This document shows, piece by piece, positions 1 to 9,500 of a stretch of 64,000 nt of DNA. This DNA is from Bradyrhizobium sp. URHD0069 (GTDB lineage Bacteria > Pseudomonadota > Alphaproteobacteria > Rhizobiales > Xanthobacteraceae), in the NCBI RefSeq assembly GCF_000701345.1, contig NZ_JNIJ01000025.1, forward strand, positions 1-64,000, written 5' to 3'. The number at the start of each line of letters is the position of its first letter. Positions within the stretch are counted from its first letter, which is position 1. Under the pieces are notes generated by a model. That model did not search any database and had not been told where the DNA came from. It saw only the letters and a list, made by a program, of their open reading frames with translations. A program made the position numbers and the translations under genes.

Positions 1-513
1 AGGGAAACCGCAGCAGCATGAGGGGCACATAAGATCAGTGCGATAGGAGGACACCCGAGATCCACCGGGCAGTGGAAGGATGTCCCTCGCGGGACGATGG
101 ATGAGGTGAGTTCGCATGTCCGCTTGGACCTGCCGTTATCTGACGGCAAGGCCGACTAAAAGATTGTTCCGCCTCGTCTTCGAATCCCATGATGGAAGGG
201 CCTGGTGCCGATTCCGAAGAGAAGCACGAGCCCGCGAGCGACATCGACACTGCAGTGGCGGATAGTCTGAAAGCGCTTGACCCCAAATGGCCGATTAGAG
301 AAGCGGACATTGCTTGATACAGTCGGCACGTCTCAAAGGTGCCACTAACGGAAGTGGCTGTTCGTAAAACCGCTTAAGCCTTTATGGCGTCAATGCTTGT
401 CGAGGAACATGAGCAGCCTGATCGTAAGCGTCAGGGCTCTCCTCGGCATGATCGTACGTCGTTCTCAATAGAAGCTTAACTGGTAAAGAAATACTGTCGC
501 CGATGCATTTGTC
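1..513. other. Gene-poor left edge with a repeat copy and a small ORF remnant
   Basis: I see no convincing complete gene here. A 42-codon plus-strand ORF (189-317, two tandem ATGs) ends inside a repeat that recurs near 3.5 kb. Its product is acidic and hydrophilic and ends in WPIREADIA. It resembles the tail of a longer protein more than a gene of its own, and no ribosome-binding site precedes it. The minus-strand ORF over 35-310 has no supporting features. Confidence 0.4.
303..344. repeat. Dispersed repeat, segment B, copy 1
   Basis: These 42 bases, from gcggacattgcttgatac to aaggtgcca, are identical to 3477-3518. The second copy is fused to another repeated segment (copies at 2426 and 3422), so the full element has at least two modules. 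It is non-coding in any consistent frame and probably belongs to a dispersed repeat family of this lineage. Confidence 0.8.
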
Positions 514-528
514 ATGAAGGCACTCATT

Positions 529-2226
529 ATGCGACATCTTACTGTCTACAATCGTTTTGCAATGATCATCGCGGTTTTGACCGTTGTCTTCGTCGCCGCG
601 CTAGCCGCTCAAGTGATGGTCCTTCGCAATACCGTCATCGAGGAACGTCGGACCAAGGTGTTCGATCTGGTCGAGGCCGCGAAGAAGATCCTGTCGAATT
701 ACGAGGAAAAAGCCAAAGCCGGCAAGATCTCGGCGGAGCAAGCACGGCAGCTTGCGTTCGATGCGATCGGCGCAATGCGCTGGGGCAAATCCGCTGACTA
801 TCTTGGAATCTACGGCGCCGGCAGCACCAATGCCGGCGTTACCTATGTGCACGCCAACCCGAAATACATCAATGTCAATCGCTGGGATTACAAAGACAAT
901 CAGGGCCAGCTGCTGATTCAAAATATCGTTGGCAAAGCCCGCACCGGCGGCGGTTACCTCGAATACCAGGTGCCGAAAGCGGCGGGTGGTCCCGAGCTGC
1001 CGAAGCTCACCTATGCCGGCGGGTATGGTGAGGGCGACAAGCTGCTCGCAATCCAGGCCGGCGTCTATACCGACGATATCGACGCGGTGGTGTTCGACCG
1101 CGCCATCTGGATCGCCGCGGGCGGTCTGGCGGGGTTGCTGGTCGCGGGATTGGCCGCATTCGCTCTCGGTCGCGGCCTGGTTCGTCCGCTCGGTGCGATA
1201 TGCGGCGTCATGGACGGTCTGGCGAAGGGTGACTTGAGCGTTGAGGTGCCGTTCGTTGAGCATCGTAACGAGATCGGCCGTATCTCACGCAGCCTGGCCG
1301 TTTTCAAGGATCGGTTGATTGACGCCGAACGTCTCCGCGCAGAGCGGGAGGAGGCGACGGCTCGCGCCGTGGCGGAACGGAAATCGGCCATGAACCGGAT
1401 CGCGCGCGAGTTCGAGAAAAGTGTCGGCGGAATTGTCGCCGGGGCCGCTTCAGCAGCCACCGAAATGCAACGCTCGGCGCAATCGCTGTCCGCAATCGCG
1501 AAGGAGACGACGCGGCAGAGCACCACCGTCGCCGCAGCCGCGCAACAGACCACGGCAAACGTGCAGACCGTTGCTGCCGCGGCGGAGGAACTTTCGACAT
1601 CGGGGCAGGAAATCTCCCGTCAGATTGTTCACTCGGCATCGATAGCGCAAAGCGCCGTTGCTCAGGCCGACCGCACCAATGCAATGGTGGAAGGGTTGCT
1701 GGAGGCGACACAGAAGATCGGCGAGGTGATGGGGCTCATTCAAAACATCGCCGCACAGACCAACCTCTTGGCCTTGAACGCGACGATCGAAGCCGCGCGA
1801 GCCGGCGCGGCAGGCAAGGGCTTTGCCGTGGTGGCAAGCGAAGTGAAGGCACTGTCGACCCAGACCGCGAAAGCGACGGAGGAGATCGCCGATCAGATCC
1901 AGGCGATCCGCGACGCTACCGGGGAAACGGCTGGGGCGATTCGCGAGATCGGCGCCACCATCGGGCAGATCGACGAGATCGCCACAACGATCGCCGCTGC
2001 GGTGGAGGAGCAGGGTGGATCGACCAATGAAATTGCCCGCAGCGTGCAGCAGGCCGCGAAGGGCACGCATGAGGTCATGAAAAACATTGCGGGCGTGACG
2101 CAGGCATCGGGCCAGGTGGGAACTGCCGCCGAACTGGTTCTCGGTTCGGCCGGCGAGCTCGCAAAACAGTCCGAGCGTCTGAAGCAAGAGGTCGAGAGTT
2201 TTCTCGCGACAGTCCGGGCGGCGTAG
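529..2226 (+). CDS. Methyl-accepting chemotaxis protein with sCache-type sensor
   Basis: Inner-membrane chemoreceptor that passes ligand binding to CheA/CheW. Domain order, counted from an alternative upstream ATG at 514: membrane segment about 15-37, a periplasmic sCache_2-like domain about 38-190 ([14 protein letters not shown] signature), a second membrane segment about 197-219, HAMP about 220-272, then the coiled-coil signalling domain. The conserved hairpin tip, containing [20 protein letters not shown], lies near residues 410-430. I chose the ATG at 529 because GAAGG sits 8 bases before it, while the ATG at 514 has no ribosome-binding site. There is no C-terminal CheR-binding pentapeptide. 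No che genes lie nearby, so it is an orphan receptor whose ligand cannot be told. Confidence 0.93.
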   Translation: MRHLTVYNRFAMIIAVLTVVFVAALAAQVMVLRNTVIEERRTKVFDLVEAAKKILSNYEEKAKAGKISAEQARQLAFDAIGAMRWGKSADYLGIYGAGSTNAGVTYVHANPKYINVNRWDYKDNQGQLLIQNIVGKARTGGGYLEYQVPKAAGGPELPKLTYAGGYGEGDKLLAIQAGVYTDDIDAVVFDRAIWIAAGGLAGLLVAGLAAFALGRGLVRPLGAICGVMDGLAKGDLSVEVPFVEHRNEIGRISRSLAVFKDRLIDAERLRAEREEATARAVAERKSAMNRIAREFEKSVGGIVAGAASAATEMQRSAQSLSAIAKETTRQSTTVAAAAQQTTANVQTVAAAAEELSTSGQEISRQIVHSASIAQSAVAQADRTNAMVEGLLEATQKIGEVMGLIQNIAAQTNLLALNATIEAARAGAAGKGFAVVASEVKALSTQTAKATEEIADQIQAIRDATGETAGAIREIGATIGQIDEIATTIAAAVEEQGGSTNEIARSVQQAAKGTHEVMKNIAGVTQASGQVGTAAELVLGSAGELAKQSERLKQEVESFLATVRAA

Positions 2227-2658
2227 CCTCGCTACTGAGGTAGGAAAGGTGTTCGGCATTTTGAAAGACTAGTGGCGGCGGGTTCTGCGTCAGAAATGCC
2301 GATCTTTCCTCCTTCGAGGCGCACCTCGCTCGTGGCTCTAGGGAGAATGACACACTCGAACCGATCCCGCCGTGGTCTGACCCCGCCTCGTGCAGGTTGT
2401 TGGACAGGCGCGAGAGTCCGAGATAGGTCAAACTGAGAAAAACTCAGTGCGAGCAAATGTCTTCCGGGTTGCCCCTGAAAGCGGACCTTGAGTTGGCACT
2501 TCGCATTTGTGCCAGGATCGGAAGTCGCGATTCATGGTTCAAGTCTCAGAGCAAAGGCTATCAGACCCGCACAACACGATTTTGCGGCGCTATTCCGAGA
2601 CCCATCGCAGGGCGGTTAGCCATTGCATACGAGGACGCCTCGGCAGAGATCGAGCTGG
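2227..2658. other. Intergenic stretch with a dispersed repeat
   Basis: This gap separates the chemoreceptor from the convergent TMEM175-type gene. Apart from repeat segment A at 2426-2486 I see no gene, RNA or clear terminator. An ORF at 2457-2735 starts within the repeat and runs into the reverse strand of the neighbouring gene, so I do not call it. Confidence 0.5.
2426..2486. repeat. Dispersed repeat, segment A, copy 1
   Basis: It runs from ggtcaaactgagaaaaactc to ctgaaagcggac and matches 3422-3482 with only a handful of substitutions. In the second copy segment A continues directly into segment B, but here the homology stops at gcggac. Confidence 0.8.
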
Positions 2659-3228
2659 CTAATTCGTTCTCGGCGGCCAACGCCGGGCCGCCAACCAACC
2701 CGCCAGAGGCGCGCCAAATGCCAGGCACCAGATGAATTGTGCAACGAATGGAGCGACGGCGGCCATCACCATTCCGAACAACAATGCGAAGACCGGAAAG
2801 ACCGCGATTGCCAGCAACTCGGAATTGCGGCGACCTCGCAGCGCCAGAACCCATAGCAGCGCATTCAAGCCGGCAATGGCTGTCAGATGGAGGCCGTAGC
2901 TTACTGCGACGACGCTATCGAGCCGATACACGCCGTAAAGTCCATTCGTCACCGGAAGCATGACAATCGACAGCAGGAAGATCAGATTGAGGAAGACTTC
3001 GCCGCGGCTGCCTTCCGGCGCGAAAGTGAGTCGCCGATGATGGCTGAGCCAAAACACGCCGGCCACGATAAAACTGATCATCAGCGCGATGACAGGTTGT
3101 GCGTAGGCATCCACAAGCTCCATCCAGGCCGGCGCGTTCGCGAACCTGCTGGCCTTCGGCAGATCGTAGGCGAGCAACGTCATCGCAACGCCGAAGATGG
3201 TGTTGCTCAACGTCTCCAATCGGCGCAT
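2659..3228 (-). CDS. TMEM175-family (DUF1211) membrane protein, probable potassium channel
   Basis: The protein is 189 aa and strongly hydrophobic, with about five to six membrane segments. The N-terminus RLETLSNTIFGVAMTLLAYDLP matches the first-helix signature of bacterial TMEM175 (usually RxxxFSDGVFAIxxTLL), which forms the potassium-selective filter helix in that family. Leu replaces the usual Phe and Asn the usual Asp. The reading frame stays open upstream to 3411, but that extension is proline- and cysteine-rich and unlike the family, so I start at the Met directly before the signature. No good ribosome-binding site is visible, so the start is the weakest part of the call. Confidence 0.8.
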   Translation of the reverse strand: MRRLETLSNTIFGVAMTLLAYDLPKASRFANAPAWMELVDAYAQPVIALMISFIVAGVFWLSHHRRLTFAPEGSRGEVFLNLIFLLSIVMLPVTNGLYGVYRLDSVVAVSYGLHLTAIAGLNALLWVLALRGRRNSELLAIAVFPVFALLFGMVMAAVAPFVAQFIWCLAFGAPLAGWLAARRWPPRTN

Positions 3229-3421
3229 TTCGAAAAGACCGATCTGCTTCAACCTCGCTCCCCCGTCAAAGCCGCCGGGCACGAGACCCGGACATGCTTT
3301 CAGCTGTTGGATTGTCGGACATAGATTGCCCCTTGTGGGCAAGATAAGAAGTCGCGACGCTTCTATAGTGATCATCAAAGCACGTTGGTTGCTATTGGGA
3401 TAGGCCGCCATGTCCGAGTTG

Positions 3422-3518
3422 GGTCAAACTGAGAAGAACTTAGTGTGAGCAAATGTCTTCCGGGTTACCCTTGAAAGCGGACATTGCTTGATACAGTCGG
3501 CACGTCTCAAAGGTGCCA
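3422..3518. repeat. Dispersed repeat, segments A and B joined
   Basis: This is the fullest copy of the element. Segment A (3422-3482) matches 2426-2486, and segment B (3477-3518) is identical to 303-344. The two partial copies elsewhere look like fragments of this arrangement. Confidence 0.85.
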
Positions 3519-3550
3519 ACAGCCGACATCGCGGCTGTGCCGGAATGACG

Positions 3551-3583
3551 AAAGAGGCCGCCGATTGAGGCGGCCTCTTTTTA
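3551..3583 (+). terminator. Rho-independent terminator hairpin
   Basis: A perfect 12-bp stem (aaagaggccgcc / ggcggcctcttt) with a six-base loop is followed by further T residues on the plus strand. It lies between the repeat and the 3' end of the minus-strand cupin gene. The A/T ends of the stem could let it stop transcription from both sides. Confidence 0.75.
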
Positions 3584-3601
3584 TGCTTCGGCGCTTCGTT
3601 T

Positions 3602-4054
3602 TTACTTCTTGCGCGGATCGTCGGCTGGATCGATGAACACGATGCCCCCCGGCCCGGTGAATACAATTTGGACCATCGTTTCTTCGTCTGTCGTCCAAAC
3701 ATAATGGGGGTGCTTCGCCGGCAGCGCGAAGACGGAGCCCGGCTTCAATATCTCGCCTTTCGAGGGATCAAACTTTTCCCCCATGGCGTTCCCAAAGCTG
3801 CCACTCATCACGGTGACGACCTCGGCATAGGGATGAGTGTGCGGCGGAACTTTATAATTCGGCGGGAATTTCACCCGCTGGACGATCGTCTCGGCCTTTG
3901 TTGGGTCACCGATCAAGATGGCGGTTTGCACGCCCCTGAAGACCGGATGCTCTATCCACGTCAGCCAATCGGGCTTGACCACCTTCATCGCATCTTGAGC
4001 CATCGCAGAACTTGCCAACGCGATCAAAGTGGCGGCGACAAAGGACTTGTTCAT
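3602..4054 (-). CDS. Periplasmic single-domain cupin protein
   Basis: The protein is 150 aa. Residues 1-19 form a signal peptide (positive start, hydrophobic core, AMA cleavage site), so it should be periplasmic. The mature part is one cupin barrel. The metal-binding motif is PPHTHPYAEVVTVMSG, followed by the second motif ALPAKHPHYVW. Substrate is unknown; such small secreted cupins are common in rhizobia and have no assigned reaction. A decayed paralogue lies about 330 bp upstream on the same strand (4386-4630). A gene-side AGGAGG-like stretch (revcomp of cctcctccc) precedes the ATG. The C-terminus ends DPADDPRKK. Confidence 0.88.
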   Translation of the reverse strand: MNKSFVAATLIALASSAMAQDAMKVVKPDWLTWIEHPVFRGVQTAILIGDPTKAETIVQRVKFPPNYKVPPHTHPYAEVVTVMSGSFGNAMGEKFDPSKGEILKPGSVFALPAKHPHYVWTTDEETMVQIVFTGPGGIVFIDPADDPRKK

Positions 4055-4385
4055 CCTAACCTCCTCCCAAATGTTGCGGAGCTCGAAGGCCCAATAGGAT
4101 ACAGCAAAAACTCAGACTGAAGCGCTTAAAATTCATTTTCGGATCGGCTTGAACCGTCCATCGCGAACCAAGTCCGGTTTGGGTCATTAGCGCCGTTTTG
4201 ACCGTGCGGCGCTCACTTCCACTCTGCCCCGATGAACAGACATGCTCGCAGTCCGTCGGCATGTCCTAAAAGCGCCAACTCCGGACTCATGCGCCGCAGC
4301 AAGCAGCCGCTTTATTCGATCTTTCCGTCAGCAGTGGAGAGCACCTTTTTGGGGAGGGCTCTTCAATGCAGAATCCGGGCTGCGA
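4055..4385. other. Spacer between cupin gene and its decayed paralogue
   Basis: I see no open gene on either strand that looks coding. The first bases next to 4055 hold the ribosome-binding site of the minus-strand cupin gene, and its promoter should lie within this stretch, but no confident -35/-10 pair stands out. Confidence 0.4.
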
Positions 4386-4630
4386 TTACTTCTTGCGCGG
4401 ATCGTCTGCTGGATTGACGTAATCGACGCCCCAGGCCCGACGAACTGAACTTGGAGAATTCCCTCCTCATTTCCGGTCCAAGCGTAGTGAGGGTGCCTTG
4501 CCGGATATACCCACAAGGAGCCCGGCCCAGTCGCCCGTAAGGCCGACGATTTGTTGCGCGTGCCCAACTCGCGGGACGAATGGCATAAGGGGAACTTGCC
4601 GGGTCCGTTCGCGTTTTCGTGTGAGGCGGA
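4386..4630 (-). pseudogene. Decayed cupin gene (paralogue of 3602-4054)
   Basis: On the minus strand the sequence encodes GPGSLWVYPARHPHYAWTG and then NEEGILQVQFVGPG. This aligns with KPGSVFALPAKHPHYVW and onward in the intact neighbour. After VQFVGPG the frame breaks. Shifting one base restores GVDYVNPADDPRKK and a stop, matching the neighbour's ending FIDPADDPRKK. Upstream, KSSALRAT aligns with DPSKGEIL, but the first cupin motif with its histidines is unrecognisable and the N-terminus is lost. It reads as a tandem duplicate that decayed. The coding start of the divergent permease gene overlaps its ruined 5' part. Confidence 0.7.
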
Positions 4631-4635
4631 CCAAA

Positions 4636-7062
4636 ATGCCCAATTTGCCCACAGCCCCAAGGGTTCTACCAAGCCAAGTCCGCGGGGATTCGGTCACGTC
4701 TGGCGAACTGGATATTGTGAAAGTTGCGGCCGCCCTGGTGTCGGCCGCTGGCCTCCTTGCCGGCCTGTATTACGGCCGCGATATACTCATACCGCTCGCG
4801 ATCGCGTTCCTGATCACGTTCGCGCTGAACCCGCCGGTTACGTGGTTTGTCCGACTCGGCCTGCCCAGACTGCTCGCGACGAGCCTCGTCATGGTAACCG
4901 TCGTGTGCGCTCTCGTGGGACTAGGCGTCATTCTCGGCGCCCAGGTCCGTTCGATCGCGATCGAATTGCCGGCCTATCAATCGACGATACTGACGAAGTT
5001 GTCGGATCTGCGCCAGAATCTCAAAGCACCGGGATTGTTCGACGGCGTGCTGAAAGCGGTCGAACGCGTACAGAAGGAGGTCGAGTCAAAAGACGATAAA
5101 CCCGCGGACGGCCCCGTCCCACAGCGCGTCGAAATCGTCCCCACACCGCAAACGCCGTTCGAGCAGGCATTTGCTTGGCTTATGCGGTCAGCGGAGCCTG
5201 TGGCCACCGCCGGCATCATCTTGATCTTCGTCTTTCTGGCCCTGCTGGATATCGGCGATCTTCGCGACCGGTTTCTGCGCCTGTTGGGTGGGAACTTCCA
5301 TCGTTCTACCGATGCGATTCAGGAGGCTGGTGCACGTATCAGCAGATATCTTCTGATGCAGGTACTCGTAAACGTCGGTTACGGCGTGCCGCTAGCGGCC
5401 GGCCTCTGGATCATCGGCGTACCAGGCGCCCTGCTGTGGGGCGCCGTGGGCGCGGTCATGCGCTTCGTGCCCTATGTCGGCCCGTTGATTGCTGCGATCT
5501 TTCCAATCGCGATCGCCTTTGCCGTCGACAGCGGCTGGAACATGCTGCTCTGGACCGTTGCGCTGATTGTCATCCTCGAGTTGATAAGCAACAACATTGT
5601 CGAGCCGCTCCTCTATGGTTCCAGCACCGGCCTGTCGGCCATATCGCTGATCGCCGCGGCGATACTGTGGACAGCGCTTTGGGGGCCCGTGGGGTTGATC
5701 CTCTCCACCCCCCTCACAGTTTGTCTACTCGTCCTCGGGCGCAATCTGCCGCAGCTGCGCTTCCTCGACACCATGCTCGGCTCGACGCCTGCACTGGATG
5801 TTCCGGCCCGCATCTATCAGCGGCTGATTGCAAATGATGCCGACGAAGCTGTCGAGATCGCAAGCACCGAGATCGAAAAGTCTTCGGTCGTATCATTCTA
5901 CGATGCAATCGGCATTGAGGTCCTTCGTCTGGCAAGCGAGGAGTATCTCCAAAACGCAAGCGCCGAGCACCGTCTGCGTCTGGCAAGCGGAATGGATACA
6001 CTGCTCGACGATCTGAAAGATCAATACCCTGCCTCCCTGAGTCCGGAAGCAAAGCCAACGGTCCTGTGCATCGGAGGAAAATGGGAGATCGATGCCCTCG
6101 CCGGCGAGATGCTAGCCCATGCGCTCGCTTTCGAAGGGATCGCCGCAGTTTCCCAACCCGCTGCAAGCGTCAATGCCAACTATCTGGCCAAGCTCGACCT
6201 GAAGGGCGCGGACATTGTCTGCCTCAGTTACTTTACGCCGAATCCAGCGATCCCCGCTCGCCACGCCTGCCGGCGTCTGCGAAGACGATGGCCGAATGTG
6301 CGCATCGTTCTGGCGCTATGGAACGCGCCGCCGGAACTGTTGACCGACGAATCCCTTGAAACGCTCAAAGCCGATGCTGTCGTGACTTCGGTTCGTGAGG
6401 CGGTTAGTCGCACTCAACGCATCATCGATCCTGAAGAAGCAAAGGCAGCCCAACAAGCCCCAGTGCCTGACAACGACACAGAGCGTGTCGACGCGCTGAA
6501 AGCGACTGGGGTCTTGCAGGGCGACAAACGTGAAGCTCTGGATGCACTCGCCAAACGTGCGGCCGACGTATTCAACACCAGCGTTGCCGTGATCACCACT
6601 ATCGATAAGGACCGCGAATACTTCGTCGGACAAAGTGGAAAATTGCCAGATGCCATCACCGATGATACAGGCACGCTGCTGCCGATGGACCGCGAACACG
6701 CGATCTGCAACTACGTAGTAGCCAACGACGAGACGCTGGTGGTTTCGGATATCGAGCGCGACCCGCGCTTTGCCGATAACGAGACGATCGAGCAATGGAA
6801 CGTGCGCTTCTACGCCGGCGCGCCGCTGCGCGCAGCCAATGGTCTGATAATCGGTGCGCTATGCGTTCTCGACTCCGAACCCCGCATCCTGGAGGAAAAT
6901 GAGGTCGCATTGCTTGAAACGATGGCCGCCGATGTCGTAGCCACCATTACAACGAGTGATGCGGAGGAAGAAGCATCGGTGAAATCGGCCCCTGCTGCCT
7001 CATCGGCAACGGCCGGGCAGGAGGTGCCCCAGTGGCCTGAGCAGCGCCAATCGGCATCATAA
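4636..7062 (+). CDS. AI-2E-family transporter fused to a Rossmann-like domain and a GAF domain
   Basis: The protein is 808 aa from the ATG at 4636, which has GAGGCGGA just upstream. Residues about 25-378 are an AI-2E/PerM-type permease with paired N-terminal helices, an extended soluble insert and the conserved late helices around LWGAVGAVMRFVPYVGPLIAAI. Residues about 474-600 form a flavodoxin-like region (TVLCIGGKWEIDALAGEMLA to IVLALWNAPPE) that resembles a B12-binding fold but lacks the DxHxxG cobalamin motif. Residues about 618-771 are a GAF domain ending near GLIIGALCVLDSEPR. Most AI-2E permeases stop after the membrane part. The open frame extends upstream to 4498, but that extension overlaps the cupin pseudogene and looks non-coding. 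Confidence 0.85.
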   Translation: MPNLPTAPRVLPSQVRGDSVTSGELDIVKVAAALVSAAGLLAGLYYGRDILIPLAIAFLITFALNPPVTWFVRLGLPRLLATSLVMVTVVCALVGLGVILGAQVRSIAIELPAYQSTILTKLSDLRQNLKAPGLFDGVLKAVERVQKEVESKDDKPADGPVPQRVEIVPTPQTPFEQAFAWLMRSAEPVATAGIILIFVFLALLDIGDLRDRFLRLLGGNFHRSTDAIQEAGARISRYLLMQVLVNVGYGVPLAAGLWIIGVPGALLWGAVGAVMRFVPYVGPLIAAIFPIAIAFAVDSGWNMLLWTVALIVILELISNNIVEPLLYGSSTGLSAISLIAAAILWTALWGPVGLILSTPLTVCLLVLGRNLPQLRFLDTMLGSTPALDVPARIYQRLIANDADEAVEIASTEIEKSSVVSFYDAIGIEVLRLASEEYLQNASAEHRLRLASGMDTLLDDLKDQYPASLSPEAKPTVLCIGGKWEIDALAGEMLAHALAFEGIAAVSQPAASVNANYLAKLDLKGADIVCLSYFTPNPAIPARHACRRLRRRWPNVRIVLALWNAPPELLTDESLETLKADAVVTSVREAVSRTQRIIDPEEAKAAQQAPVPDNDTERVDALKATGVLQGDKREALDALAKRAADVFNTSVAVITTIDKDREYFVGQSGKLPDAITDDTGTLLPMDREHAICNYVVANDETLVVSDIERDPRFADNETIEQWNVRFYAGAPLRAANGLIIGALCVLDSEPRILEENEVALLETMAADVVATITTSDAEEEASVKSAPAASSATAGQEVPQWPEQRQSAS

Positions 7063-7184
7063 GCCAGCCTTCCTGCCCTCAAAACCCTGGTCGATAAAGC
7101 GAGGTGCGGCTGGCACATCGTCTGAACCTCAGGGCGGCGCTCTTAGTGGAATCCGTTCAGGCCCGCAGCGGAAATGGCGGCCGC

Positions 7185-7220
7185 AAAAAACAAAAGGCGC
7201 CCCATCGGGAGCGCCTTTTG
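7185..7220 (-). terminator. Terminator of glnA
   Basis: A 10-bp perfect inverted repeat (caaaaggcgc / gcgccttttg) is followed on the minus strand by a run of six T. It lies 44 bp after the glnA stop codon. Confidence 0.9.
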
Positions 7221-7263
7221 CATTTCTCGAGCAATGATGCCGGCGGGCGAACCCGCGAAAAAA

Positions 7264-8673
7264 TCAAAGCGAATAGTACATTTCGAATTCGACCGGATGC
7301 GGTGTCATCTCGAAACGCTCGACCTCGGCCATCTTCAGCTCGATATAGCTGTCGATGAAGTCGTCGTCGAATACGCCACCGTTCTTGAGGAACGCGCGAT
7401 CCTTGTCGAGATTCTCCAGCGCCTCGCGGAGCGAACCGCACACCGTCGGGATCGACTTGAGCTCTTCCTTCGGCAGATCGTAGAGGTCCTTGTCCATTGC
7501 GGGACCCGGATCGAGCTTGTTCTTGATGCCGTCGAGGCCGGCCATCAGCATTGCCGCGAAGCCGAGATACGGATTGGCCATCGGATCCGGGAAGCGCACC
7601 TCGACCCGCTTGGCCTTCGGATTGGAGGTGTAGGGAATTCGGCACGAGGCCGAGCGGTTGCGCGCGGAGTAGGCGAGCAACACCGGCGCCTCATAGCCCG
7701 GCACCAGACGCTTGTAGGAGTTGGTGGACGGGTTGGTGAAGGCGTTGATCGCCTTGGCATGCTTGATGATGCCGGCGATGTAGGAGAGGCAGGTCTCCGA
7801 GAGGTCGGCGTATTTGTTGCCGGCGAATACCGGCTTGCCGCCCTTCCAGATCGACTGGTGGCAGTGCATGCCCGAGCCGTTGTCGCCATAGACCGGCTTC
7901 GGCATGAAGGTGGCGGTCTTGCCGTAGATATGCGCGACCTGGTGGATGCAGTATTTGTAGATCTGCATCTGGTCGGCCATCAGCGTCATCGTGTCGAACT
8001 TCATGCCGAGTTCGTGCTGGGCGGACGCCACTTCGTGGTGATGCTTCTCGACCTTGACGCCCATCTTGGCCATCGCGCCGAGCATTTCCGAGCGCATGTC
8101 CTGCACCGAATCCTGCGGCGGAACGGGGAAGTAGCCCGCCTTGGTCCGGATGCGGTGACCGAGATTGCCGCCCTCATATTCGGTGTCCGAGTTGATCGGC
8201 AGTTCCGACGAATCCAGTTTGAAGCCGGTGTTGTAGGGGGTGGTCTGGTAGCGGACGTCGTCGAACACGAAGAATTCGGCTTCGGGTCCAAAAAAGACGG
8301 TGTCGCCGATGCCCATCGACTTCACCATCGCTTCGGCCTTCTTGGCCATGCCGCGGGGGTCGCGATTGTAGGGCTCGCCGGTGGTCGGCTCCAGCACGTC
8401 GCAGGTGATGACCATGGTGGTTTCGGCGAAGAACGGATCGATCGTCGCGGTGACCGGATCGGGCATCAGGCACATGTCGGATTCGTTGATCGCCTTCCAG
8501 CCGGCGATCGACGAGCCGTCGAACATCGTGCCCTCGGCAAATATTTCCTCGTCGATCATGCCGACGTCGAAGGTCACATGCTGCCACTTCCCGCGCGGAT
8601 CGGTGAAACGCAGGTCGACGTATTTCACGTCGTTGTCCTTGATCGATTTCAGGACGTCATTGGCGGTCTTCAT
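7264..8673 (-). CDS. glnA: Glutamine synthetase, type I
   Basis: Makes glutamine from glutamate, ammonia and ATP; cytoplasmic dodecamer and the main entry of ammonium into biosynthesis. The 469-aa length is normal for GSI. Visible landmarks are the N-terminal FDGSSI loop, the ATP/metal region [12 protein letters not shown], the HCHQS motif after [16 protein letters not shown], and the adenylylation site LYDLP with Tyr398, so activity is likely controlled by GlnE. GGGG precedes the ATG by 7-8 bases. It follows glnB on the same strand with a 116-bp gap, the usual alphaproteobacterial glnB-glnA arrangement, and has its own strong terminator. Confidence 0.98.
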   Translation of the reverse strand: MKTANDVLKSIKDNDVKYVDLRFTDPRGKWQHVTFDVGMIDEEIFAEGTMFDGSSIAGWKAINESDMCLMPDPVTATIDPFFAETTMVITCDVLEPTTGEPYNRDPRGMAKKAEAMVKSMGIGDTVFFGPEAEFFVFDDVRYQTTPYNTGFKLDSSELPINSDTEYEGGNLGHRIRTKAGYFPVPPQDSVQDMRSEMLGAMAKMGVKVEKHHHEVASAQHELGMKFDTMTLMADQMQIYKYCIHQVAHIYGKTATFMPKPVYGDNGSGMHCHQSIWKGGKPVFAGNKYADLSETCLSYIAGIIKHAKAINAFTNPSTNSYKRLVPGYEAPVLLAYSARNRSASCRIPYTSNPKAKRVEVRFPDPMANPYLGFAAMLMAGLDGIKNKLDPGPAMDKDLYDLPKEELKSIPTVCGSLREALENLDKDRAFLKNGGVFDDDFIDSYIELKMAEVERFEMTPHPVEFEMYYSL

Positions 8674-8789
8674 GAATACCCCTTTTGGGTTGCGGGTCGT
8701 CGTGATCTGGCCGCGGGGAGCGACCGTCGGGTAATTGCTCTACAATTGGGGGATGCCCAATACAATATCAGAGTATCGGCAAGTTCAGG

Positions 8790-9500
<711 letters not shown>

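Noticed and set aside
2457-2735. 92-codon plus-strand ORF starting in repeat segment A
   Set aside because: Begins inside a dispersed repeat and runs antisense through the TMEM175 gene.
4498-4635. Upstream extension of the permease-GAF ORF
   Set aside because: This part overlaps the cupin pseudogene in antisense and is rich in Arg/Pro/Cys with no family similarity; the start at 4636 has a ribosome-binding site.
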